13,348 nucleotides of DNA from Hyphomicrobiales bacterium (GTDB lineage Bacteria > Pseudomonadota > Alphaproteobacteria > Rhizobiales > Beijerinckiaceae), in contig JAIXZF010000041.1 of NCBI GenBank assembly GCA_027489835.1, forward strand, positions 1 to 13,348, given 5' to 3'. Positions 1 through 6,754 of the stretch are shown piece after piece. The notes beneath the pieces were generated by a model. It saw only the letters and a list, made by a program, of their open reading frames with translations, did no database searches and had not been told where the DNA came from. Position 1 is the first letter of the stretch. The number at the start of each line of letters is the position of its first letter. A program made the translations under genes and the position numbers.

Positions 1-891
1 CGCCGGGTCGACAACGAGATCGTGCGCTCGCGCCTCGTCGACGTGCTGCTGACCGGGCACGATCACGACCTCGCCATCGCCTATGACGGGCGCACGGTGA
101 TGGTCGAGTCGAACGAGGAAGGCAATTACGTCACGGCCATCGACTTGACCGTGACCATCACGGGAGAGGGCGCGGCACGGCAGGTGGTCTGGACGCCGAC
201 CTTCAGGGTCAACGACAGCCGCTCGGTCACGCCGGACCCCGCGATGCTGACGGTCGTGCGGAAATACGAGGCCGAGCTTGCCCGCGAGCTCGATGTCGAC
301 GTGGCAACGCTGACGGTCGAGCTCGACACGCGCACGGCCTCCGTGCGGTCCGGCGAGACTGCGTTCGGCAACCTCGTGGCGGACGCGCTGCGCGCGGCCT
401 CGGGCGCGGAGCTTGCCATCACCAATGGCGGCGGCATCCGCGCCAACAAGCAATACCCCGTGGGCCACAAGCTGACCCGCCGCGACATCCTGAGCGAGCT
501 GCCCTTCGGCAACCGCAACGTGGTGGCGGAGGTCACCGGCAAGGCGGTCAAGGCCGCGCTCGAGAACGGCTTCAGCCAGGTCGAGCAGCGCGCCGGCCGC
601 TTCCCGCAGGTCTCGGGCATGGTCGTCGTGTACGATCCGAAAGCGCCCGCCGGTTCGCGCGTCGTCTCGGTGACGGTGGGCGGCCAGCCCATCGACGAGG
701 CCAGGACTTACCGGGTCGCCACCAACGACTTCATGCTCAAGGGCGGCGACGGCTACAGCGCGCTGACGCCTCCGGGCGGCAAGGATCTCGACGTGCAGGG
801 CAAGCTGATGGCCAACGACGTCATGACCCATGCGCGCAGCCTGGGCCAGATCGCGACGACGATCGAGGGCCGCATCACCGCGCGCAATTGA
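1..891 (+). CDS. 5'-nucleotidase / 2',3'-cyclic phosphodiesterase family protein, C-terminal part (5' end outside window)
   Basis: The reading frame is open at the left edge, so the start, signal peptide and most of the metallophosphatase domain are missing; 296 residues are visible. Residues 19-23 (GHDHD) match the last histidine metal-ligand motif of the calcineurin-like phosphatase domain. From about residue 95 follows the 5'-nucleotidase C-terminal domain: GNLVADALR, then NGGGIR at 142-147, the substrate-binding loop, then a DILSELPFGN stretch and GGDGY near the end. Family members are usually periplasmic or surface enzymes that hydrolyse nucleotides or nucleotide sugars to nucleosides and phosphate for salvage. 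Exact substrate (5'-nucleotide, 2',3'-cyclic nucleotide or UDP-sugar) cannot be told from this part. Its stop codon (889-891) overlaps the ung start, suggesting a shared transcript. The family call is firm. Confidence 0.9.
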   Translation, partial: RRVDNEIVRSRLVDVLLTGHDHDLAIAYDGRTVMVESNEEGNYVTAIDLTVTITGEGAARQVVWTPTFRVNDSRSVTPDPAMLTVVRKYEAELARELDVDVATLTVELDTRTASVRSGETAFGNLVADALRAASGAELAITNGGGIRANKQYPVGHKLTRRDILSELPFGNRNVVAEVTGKAVKAALENGFSQVEQRAGRFPQVSGMVVVYDPKAPAGSRVVSVTVGGQPIDEARTYRVATNDFMLKGGDGYSALTPPGGKDLDVQGKLMANDVMTHARSLGQIATTIEGRITARN

Positions 892-1583
892 GCGAGCCGC
901 ATCTTGGCGCGCTCGACGCCTTTCTGTCGAGCCGGGCCGGGCCGGGCTGGGGCGCGCTGCCCTTCTTCCGTGACGGCCCGGCCCGGCTTGTCTGCCGCGA
1001 GCTCGACCGGCTGGCGACGGCCGGAACACATATCCTGCCGCCGGCAAGCGAGCTGTGGACGGCCTTCGCGCTGACGCCGCTCGATGCCGTGAAGGTCGTC
1101 ATCCTCGGGCAGGACCCTTACCCGACGCCCGGCCATGCGCACGGCCTCGCCTTCTCCTGTCTTGGCGCGGGCCCGCTTCCGGCCTCGCTCAGGCGCATCT
1201 TCCGGGAGCTGTCCGACGATCTCGGAACCATGCCTCGAAGGTCGGGCGACCTGACGGACTGGGCGGCCCAGGGCGTGCTGCTGCTCAACGCCGCGCTCAG
1301 CGTCGAGGCAGGACGGGCCGGGGCGCATCTGAGGCTCGGCTGGCAGGCGCTGGCCGATCAGTCCGTGGCGGCCGTGAGCGCGCGCGGCTCGGCGGCGGTC
1401 TTCATCCTGTGGGGCGACAAGGCGCGGGCTCGAAAGCCGCTCGTCGATCCGCGCCATCTCGTGATCGAGAGCGCGCATCCCTCGCCGCTGGCCGCGCGGG
1501 GCGATTTCCTCGGCTCGAAACCATTCAGCCGGGCGAACCGGCATCTGGCCGCGAACGGGCTTCAGCCGATCGACTGGGGCTGA
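888..1583 (+). CDS. ung: Uracil-DNA glycosylase, family 1
   Basis: 231-residue cytoplasmic base-excision repair enzyme that removes uracil from DNA. Visible motifs: GQDPY at 74-78 with catalytic Asp76 and Tyr78; GLAFS at 86-90 with the uracil-stacking Phe89; LLLNAALSV with uracil-contacting Asn134; HPSPLA with catalytic His197 and probable intercalating Leu201; and the PFSRAN tail element. Length and motif spacing are typical of family 1. The residue after GQDPY is Pro rather than the usual His. The start is TTG (888-890), overlapping the upstream TGA stop as TTGA; I see no ATG or GTG between it and the conserved region, and no strong ribosome binding site, so coupled translation from the nucleotidase gene is likely. 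The gene is convergent with the efflux permease gene, 28 nt away. Confidence 0.93.
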   Translation: MSEPHLGALDAFLSSRAGPGWGALPFFRDGPARLVCRELDRLATAGTHILPPASELWTAFALTPLDAVKVVILGQDPYPTPGHAHGLAFSCLGAGPLPASLRRIFRELSDDLGTMPRRSGDLTDWAAQGVLLLNAALSVEAGRAGAHLRLGWQALADQSVAAVSARGSAAVFILWGDKARARKPLVDPRHLVIESAHPSPLAARGDFLGSKPFSRANRHLAANGLQPIDWG

Positions 1584-1611
1584 ACACGGCCGCTGCTCCC
1601 CCGCCGGCGCC

Positions 1612-4600
1612 CTACTCGGCCGCGAGGGGCAGGGTCGGCGCTCCCGGCAGGGGCCCTGGCGCGGTCGCTGCGGCGGCCTTTTCCGCATCGGCCTGCGCGT
1701 GCTCGCGCCTGATCTGCTTCCTGAACCAGACAGCGTAGAGCGCGGGCAGGAAGAGCAGCGTCAGGAAGGTCGCGACGAAGAGGCCGCCCATGATCGTCAC
1801 CGCCATCGGGCCCCAGAAGGCCGAGCGCGAGAGTGGGATCATGGCGAGGATGGCGGCCATGGCCGTGAGCATCACGGGCCGGGCGCGGCGCACGACCGAT
1901 TCGACGATGGCGTCCTTCATCGGCATGCCGCCCTTGATGTCGTGCATCACCTGGTCGGCGAGGATCAGCGAGTTGCGCATGTCCATGCCGGACAGGGCGA
2001 TGAGCCCGAGCAGCGCCACGAAGCCGAAGGGCATGCCGGAGAGGTTCAGCGCCAGCGAGGCTCCGATGACGCCGAGCGGGGCGGAGGCGAAGACCAGGAA
2101 CAGCTTGGGGAAGCTCTGCACCTGAATCATGATCAGGGTCAGCATGATAATGACCATGACCGGGAAGACGGCGAAGATCGAGGCGTTGCCCTTGGCCGAT
2201 TCCTCGATGGCGCCGCCGATCTCGATGCGGTAGCCGGGCGGCATCCTGTCCATCACCGGCTTGAGCGTCGGCCAGATCTCGTTGGTCACGGTCGGAGCCT
2301 GCACGCCGTCCACCACGTCGCCGCGCACGGTGATCGCCATGTCGCGGTTGCGGCGCCACAGGATTGGCTCCTCATGGCCGAACTCGATGCGCGCCACCTG
2401 CGCCAGCGGCACGGCCACGCCGTTGCGGCTGAGCACGGTGAGGTCGCCGATGCGGCCGAGGTCGAGCCTTTCGGCCGCCACCGCCCGGGCGACGACATCC
2501 ACCTTCTCGGTGCCGTCGCGCACAGTGGTGACGGTGATGCCGGAGATCAGGGTCTGGAGCGTCTGCGCAATGGCCTGCGGATCGAGCCCCAGCGTGCGGG
2601 CGCGCTCCTGGTCGACCTCGAGGCGCACTGACGGGGTCATCTCGTTCCAGTCGAAATGCGGATCGACGAGGCTCTGGTTGCGGCGCGCGATGTCGCGCAC
2701 TTCGCGGGCGTATTCGCGGACGGTCATGGGGTCGGGGCCGACCACGCGGAACTGAACGGGGAAGCCGACGGGCGGGCCGAAGTTGAAGCGGTCGACGCGC
2801 ACGCGCGCCTCGGACAACGCCCCCTCCGCCACGGCCTTCTCGATGCGCGCCTTGGTGATCTCGCGCGCGGTCACGTCGCGGGCGACGATGACGATCTCGG
2901 CGAAGGCCTCGTTCGGCAGCTGTGGATTGAGGCCAAGCCAGAAGCGCGGGCTGCCCTGGCCAATATAGGTCGAGTAGGTCTCGATGCCGGCATCGTCCTT
3001 GAGCAGCGCCTCGGCCTTCAGCGCCGTCTCCTTCGTCGCGCCGATCGAGGCGCCCTCGGGCAGCCGCATCTGGAAGAAGAGTTCGGGGCGCTCGGAGAGC
3101 GGGAAGAACTGCTGCTGCACCTTGGTGAAGCCGAAGACGGCGAGGCCGAAGACGCCGATGGTGGCGAGCACCACCTTGATCCGGTGCGTGACGCACCAGC
3201 GGATCACGGCGCGGAGCGCGTTGTAGGGCCTTGTCTCGTAGATGGCGTGCTCGTTGTCGTGGCGGATGCCCTTTCGGGCCGCGATGGCCGCGAAGTCGGG
3301 CAGGAGCTTGACGCCGAGATAGGGGATGAAGGTCACGGCCACGAACCAGGACGAGATCAGGGCGATGGCCACCACCCAGAAGATCGCGCCGGTGTATTCG
3401 CCGACGCCGGAATTGGCGAAGCCGACCGGCACGAAGCCGACGGCAGTCACGAGCGTGCCCGTCAGCATGGGGAAGGCGGTGGAGTCCCACGCTGCGGCGG
3501 CCGCCTTGGTGCGCTCCCAGCCCTGCTCCATCCGCACGACCATCATCTCGAGCGCGATGATCGCGTCGTCCACCAGCAGTCCGAGCGCGATGATGAGCGC
3601 GCCCAGCGAGATACGGTGCAGGTCGATGCCGAGGATCAGCATCAGGATGAAGACGATGGCGAGGACGAGCGGCACCGACATCGCCACGACGATGCCCGTG
3701 CGCCAGCCGAGCGACAGGAAGCTGACGGCGAGCACGATGGCCAGCGCCTCGATGAAGGTCATCAGGAACTGGTTGACAGCCTTCTGCACGACCTTGGGCT
3801 GGTCGGCCACATGGACGACCTCGACGCCGACCGGCTGGGCCGCCTCGAAGCGCGCCATGACCTGGTCGATCGCGTCGCCGACGGTCAGGATGTTGCTGCC
3901 GCGCTGCATGACGACGCCGACGGCGAGCGCCGGCTTGCCGCCCTGGCGCACCAGGAAGCGGGCCGGATCCTCGAAACCGCGCGAGATGGTGGCGACGTCG
4001 CCGAGACGGAAGGTGCGGCCGCCAGCCTCGACGGGCGTCTCGGCCACGGCCTTCTCGCCGGCGAGCGCGCCGGTGACCCTGAGCGCGACCCGCTGCGAGC
4101 CGGTCTCGACCACGCCGGCCGGCGTCACGACGTTCTGGCGCGCCAGCGAGTCGAACAGCGCCTGGGCCGGGATTCCGAGCGTGGCCAGCTTGGCATGGCT
4201 GAACTCCACGAAGATGCGCTCGTCCTGCGCGCCGTAGATGTTGACCTTGGTGACGTTGGGGACGCGAAGGAGTTCGCTCTTCAGCGCCTCTGCGACGCGC
4301 TTGAGCTGGGCGAAGTCGGCCCCGTCGGCGCTGACCATGTAGAGCAGCGAATCCACGTCGCCGTACTCGTCGTTGACGTTCGGGCCGATGAGGGCGGCGG
4401 GCAGCTCCGGTCGCAGATCGTTGAGCTTCTTGCGGATCTGGTAGAACAGCTCCGGCATCAGATGCGAGCGCGTGTTGTCGCGGAAGACGAGCTGGGCAGC
4501 CATGAAGCCGGGCTTGGAGTAGGTCTGCACCTTCTCGAAGTAGGGCAGCTCCTGCAGCTTCTTCTCGATCCGGTCGGAAACCTGGGCCTGCATCTCCTGC

Positions 4601-4776
4601 GCGGTGGCGCCGGGCCAGATGGCGGTGATGACGGCGACCTTGATGGTGAAGTTCGGGTCCTCGGCGCGGCCGAGCTGCATGTAGGAGGCCGCGCCGGCGA
4701 TGCCGAGCGCGATCATCAGGTACAGCATCAGGGCCCGGTGGCGGACGGCCCAGGCGGAGAGGTTGAAGCTGGTCAT
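1612..4776 (-). CDS. RND-family efflux pump inner-membrane permease (AcrB/HAE1-like)
   Basis: 1054 residues, the usual length for a proton-driven RND drug-efflux permease. TM1 is near 12-32. A periplasmic pore/docking region follows to about 335, then a helix bundle (about 335-490). It contains the GLLVDDAIIALE motif with the proton-relay pair Asp403/Asp404. The second half repeats the plan: TM7 near 532-550, periplasmic domain, final bundle about 865-1018. The TM10 motif reads SGMDMRNSLILAD, with Arg934 where AcrB has the relay Lys940. The C-terminus is a charged then Ala/Pro-rich cytoplasmic tail. The ATG lies 8 nt after the fusion-protein stop; no clear ribosome binding site precedes it, so translation is probably coupled. 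It should form a tripartite pump with the upstream lipoprotein and an outer-membrane channel encoded elsewhere. Substrates cannot be inferred. Confidence 0.95.
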   Translation of the reverse strand: MTSFNLSAWAVRHRALMLYLMIALGIAGAASYMQLGRAEDPNFTIKVAVITAIWPGATAQEMQAQVSDRIEKKLQELPYFEKVQTYSKPGFMAAQLVFRDNTRSHLMPELFYQIRKKLNDLRPELPAALIGPNVNDEYGDVDSLLYMVSADGADFAQLKRVAEALKSELLRVPNVTKVNIYGAQDERIFVEFSHAKLATLGIPAQALFDSLARQNVVTPAGVVETGSQRVALRVTGALAGEKAVAETPVEAGGRTFRLGDVATISRGFEDPARFLVRQGGKPALAVGVVMQRGSNILTVGDAIDQVMARFEAAQPVGVEVVHVADQPKVVQKAVNQFLMTFIEALAIVLAVSFLSLGWRTGIVVAMSVPLVLAIVFILMLILGIDLHRISLGALIIALGLLVDDAIIALEMMVVRMEQGWERTKAAAAAWDSTAFPMLTGTLVTAVGFVPVGFANSGVGEYTGAIFWVVAIALISSWFVAVTFIPYLGVKLLPDFAAIAARKGIRHDNEHAIYETRPYNALRAVIRWCVTHRIKVVLATIGVFGLAVFGFTKVQQQFFPLSERPELFFQMRLPEGASIGATKETALKAEALLKDDAGIETYSTYIGQGSPRFWLGLNPQLPNEAFAEIVIVARDVTAREITKARIEKAVAEGALSEARVRVDRFNFGPPVGFPVQFRVVGPDPMTVREYAREVRDIARRNQSLVDPHFDWNEMTPSVRLEVDQERARTLGLDPQAIAQTLQTLISGITVTTVRDGTEKVDVVARAVAAERLDLGRIGDLTVLSRNGVAVPLAQVARIEFGHEEPILWRRNRDMAITVRGDVVDGVQAPTVTNEIWPTLKPVMDRMPPGYRIEIGGAIEESAKGNASIFAVFPVMVIIMLTLIMIQVQSFPKLFLVFASAPLGVIGASLALNLSGMPFGFVALLGLIALSGMDMRNSLILADQVMHDIKGGMPMKDAIVESVVRRARPVMLTAMAAILAMIPLSRSAFWGPMAVTIMGGLFVATFLTLLFLPALYAVWFRKQIRREHAQADAEKAAAATAPGPLPGAPTLPLAAE

Positions 4777-4784
4777 GGCGCGGC

Positions 4785-5867
4785 TCAGAGCGGCGAGGCG
4801 ACGGGGCGGACGCGCTGGCTCGGATCGAGCTTCTGCACGCCCAGCGTGACGACGCTGTCGCCGGGCTTGAGGCCGCCGCGGATCAGCACGTTGCGCGATT
4901 CATAGGCCGCCACCTCGACGGGGCGCAGCGCAAGCTGGCCATCGGCCATGTTCACGACATAGACGGACGGCCCAGCGCCCTGGTTGAACAGGGCCGAGAG
5001 CGGCAGGCGGGCCACCTGTTCATTGTCCCGGTCGCTGATCGCCACCGTGGCGGTGAGGCCGAAATCGAGCTCCGCGGGCGCGTTCTCGATGGTGAAGCGC
5101 GCCTGATAGGTGCGGGTGGCGGCGTCGGCGGAGGGCGATAGCTCGCGCAGCAGCGCCGTGTAGCTGCGGTCCGGCTCCGACCAGAGCGAAACCGTGGCGC
5201 GCGCGCCGCGCACCCTGTCGACCAGCGCCTCGGGCACGGCGATCACGGCCTCCTTTGCGTCGAGCCTGGCGAGCCTGAGCGCGGTCTGGCCCTGCGCCAG
5301 TACCTGGCCGGGCTCGACGAGTGCCGCGGTGATGACGCCGTCGGCCACTGCCCGCAATTCGGCGTAGTCGAGGCTGTTGGCGGCAAGGCTCAGGGCACGC
5401 TCGGCCCGGCTGAGCCGGCCCTTCGCCTCCTCGAGCGCGGCCTTCTGCCGGTCGAAGGCGGAGGCGGTGCTCCAGCCCTCGCGGCGCAGCATCGCGATGC
5501 GCCGGTCCTCGGCCTCGGCCTGGATGACGGAGGCGGTCGCGGCGCGGACCTCGGCCTCGGCCTGCTCGCGCTGCAGAGCAAGGTCCGTGGCGTCGAGGCG
5601 GGCGAGGACCTGCCCGGCCCTGACCTTGTCGCCGGCCTGCACGAGCCGTTCGGCCAGCTTGCCCCCGATGCGGAAGCCCAGATCGCTCTCGATGCGCGGC
5701 CGGACCGTGCCGACGAAGGTGCGGCTTGGCGAGCGCGGCTCGAAGGCGACGGGCTGGACCAGCACCGTGCGCGGCTCGGCGGCCTTGGGCGCGTTGCCCT
5801 TGCCTTCCGTGCAGGCGGCGAGGGCGAGGGATGCCGAAAGTGCGATCAGGACAGGACGAAGGGTCAT
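4785..5867 (-). CDS. RND efflux periplasmic adaptor (membrane-fusion) lipoprotein
   Basis: 360 residues. The N-terminus is a lipoprotein signal peptide with lipobox LAAC, giving lipidated Cys19. Regions in order: barrel-sandwich (lipoyl-like) half 1 at about 62-93 (GFRIGGKLAERLVQAGDKV), an alpha-helical coiled-coil hairpin at about 94-166 rich in Ala/Glu/Arg, half 2 at about 168-205 (ADGVITAALVEPGQVL), beta-barrel about 206-280, and a membrane-proximal domain at about 285-355. This is the AcrA/MexA-type adaptor that joins the inner-membrane permease to an outer-membrane channel. The hairpin is of the length that docks to TolC-like partners. A good ribosome binding site (AGGAG, 7 nt before the ATG) lies in the 12-nt gap after tetR, and the permease gene follows after 8 nt, so the three genes form one operon. 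Confidence 0.94.
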   Translation of the reverse strand: MTLRPVLIALSASLALAACTEGKGNAPKAAEPRTVLVQPVAFEPRSPSRTFVGTVRPRIESDLGFRIGGKLAERLVQAGDKVRAGQVLARLDATDLALQREQAEAEVRAATASVIQAEAEDRRIAMLRREGWSTASAFDRQKAALEEAKGRLSRAERALSLAANSLDYAELRAVADGVITAALVEPGQVLAQGQTALRLARLDAKEAVIAVPEALVDRVRGARATVSLWSEPDRSYTALLRELSPSADAATRTYQARFTIENAPAELDFGLTATVAISDRDNEQVARLPLSALFNQGAGPSVYVVNMADGQLALRPVEVAAYESRNVLIRGGLKPGDSVVTLGVQKLDPSQRVRPVASPL

Positions 5868-5879
5868 CGAGGGCTCCTG

Positions 5880-6485
5880 TCAGCGCTTCAGCGCGAGAAG
5901 GACGAAATCGCAGAGGCGCTCGGCCTCGGCCTGCCCGGCCAGGCCGTGGCGCATGCATTCCGCGATGTTGAGAGGATGCATGATCGTGACGGTCGCCTGC
6001 TTCACGGTGAAGGCCAGGGCGGGGATGTCGTCGACCGGCCGGAACTCGCCGGCGGCGACGCCTTCGCCGATCAGCCGGCCGATGCGGGCGACGATGTCCT
6101 CGATGTGCTGCTTAACCGCCCCCCAATCCTCCTCCATGGCGACTGCGACCATGTCGTGCATGCGGCGCTCGGCGACATAGCACCGGGAGTTGTAGGCGTA
6201 GATCGTGAGGAGCAGGCTTCTCAGGCGCTCGCCGGCCGAGCCGGGCCCGGCCATGATCCGGTCCATGAGCGCTTCGCATTCGGCGAGCATGCGCGCGCAG
6301 ATCGCCTCGTTGATCGCGCCCTTGGACGGAAAGTAGCGGTAGATGTTGGCGCTCGACATGCCGAGATCCTCGGCGAGGTCGGCGATCGCGGTCTTGGCGT
6401 AGCCTACGCGGCGGAAATGCTCCTCCGCAACGTCGAGGATGCGGCTGGCCGTCTCCTCGGGGCTGAGCTTGGGGCGGACGTTCAT
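5880..6485 (-). CDS. TetR/AcrR-family transcriptional repressor of the efflux operon
   Basis: 201 residues. Residues about 10-58 are the TetR DNA-binding domain: an N-terminal helix (EETASRILDVAEEHF), then the helix-turn-helix ending in the family signature SSANIYRYFPSKGAINEAI. The rest is a helical ligand-binding and dimerisation domain without a recognisable ligand signature. It is the first gene of its own operon, so it is expected to repress itself together with the pump, with release on binding a pump substrate; this is inference from position. The ATG at 6485 has only a weak ribosome binding site, and the next Met falls inside the helix-turn-helix, so this start is the only sensible one. 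The upstream AT-rich stretch with TGACT repeats is the obvious place for its operator. Confidence 0.92.
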   Translation of the reverse strand: MNVRPKLSPEETASRILDVAEEHFRRVGYAKTAIADLAEDLGMSSANIYRYFPSKGAINEAICARMLAECEALMDRIMAGPGSAGERLRSLLLTIYAYNSRCYVAERRMHDMVAVAMEEDWGAVKQHIEDIVARIGRLIGEGVAAGEFRPVDDIPALAFTVKQATVTIMHPLNIAECMRHGLAGQAEAERLCDFVLLALKR

Positions 6486-6506
6486 GGTGGCCGTTCTGGC
6501 TAGATG

Positions 6507-6549
6507 CTGACGTTTTTCAGAAATTATCAGTCATCAGTCAACAAGTCAA
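6507..6549 (-). promoter_or_regulatory. Candidate promoter and TetR operator for the efflux operon
   Basis: An AT-rich island in GC-rich surroundings just upstream of tetR. On the minus strand TTGACT (6549-6544) could be a -35 element, with GATAAT (6528-6523, 15-nt spacer) or TAATTT (6526-6521, 17-nt spacer) as -10. Overlapping it are three TGACT copies. Two are part of a perfect tandem 7-mer (TCAGTCA on the plus strand, 6527-6533 and 6534-6540); the third is 6544-6548 in plus coordinates. A small dyad CTGA-N6-TCAG lies at 6507-6520. A repressor bound here would block the promoter. The repeats are seen directly; promoter and operator roles are inferred. Confidence 0.4.
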
Positions 6550-6629
6550 TAATGCCCCGCTCAAGCTGTGTCGCGTTTTGGCACGGGCTGCAGCCGCGAC
6601 CGTCGGCAAGCTCCGCGCCTGTGCGTAAC

Positions 6630-6681
6630 ATGCAACCTTTACGTTTGTAACTCGCCAGTTATGCAACTTAAACGTCTGTTA
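6630..6681 (+). repeat. Two 21-bp imperfect direct repeats upstream of flagellin, candidate activator sites
   Basis: Units at 6630-6650 and 6661-6681 match at 16 of 21 positions and are 31 bp apart, about three helical turns. Both begin ATGCAAC and share ACGTYTGT, with a small dyad around the GTYT centre (TTAC-gttt-GTAA in the first copy). They lie 74-125 bp before the flagellin ATG, where a regulator of flagellin transcription might bind. I could not identify a convincing sigma-54, sigma-28 or sigma-70 core promoter with them. Confidence 0.4.
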
Positions 6682-6692
6682 GGAGATACCCG

Positions 6693-6742
6693 TCTAGGTT
6701 GCATAAGCCCCGCAGCAGCGTGGCTTTGCAACCATACCTAGA
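6693..6742 (+). promoter_or_regulatory. Stem-loop in the flagellin mRNA leader touching the ribosome binding site
   Basis: GGTTGCA (6697-6703) pairs perfectly with TGCAACC (6727-6733). After one bulged T (6704), AAGCC (6705-6709) pairs with GGCTT (6722-6726). After a C/T mismatch, CGC (6711-6713) pairs with GCG (6718-6720) around an AGCA tetraloop: 15 base pairs in all. At the base TCTA (6693-6696) can pair with TAGA (6739-6742), which includes the first two bases of the flagellin Shine-Dalgarno GAAAGG (6741-6746). There is no T-tract, so a terminator is unlikely. In Caulobacter the protein FlbT binds the flagellin 5' leader to limit translation; a similar role here is inference. Confidence 0.5.
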
Positions 6743-6754
6743 AAGGTCATCTCC

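Noticed and set aside
753..1688. 311-codon minus-strand frame across nucleotidase, ung and the permease tail.
   Set aside because: Arg/Pro/Ala-rich composition, no domain, covers the real ung gene.
2656..4905. Very long plus-strand open frame (749 codons) opposite the RND permease.
   Set aside because: Low-complexity protein rich in Asp, Glu, His, Gly and Arg, as expected of the mirror of a GC-biased gene; the minus-strand frame encodes a full RND permease with all motifs.
6579..6592. TGGCACGGGCTGCA resembling a sigma-54 promoter before flagellin.
   Set aside because: The GG and GC doublets are 8 nt apart instead of 10, so spacing rules out a functional sigma-54 site.
6661..6741. 26-codon ATG frame in the flagellin leader ending 13 nt before the flagellin start.
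   Set aside because: No ribosome binding site, codon use unlike the neighbours, and the sequence is better explained by the repeat and stem-loop.
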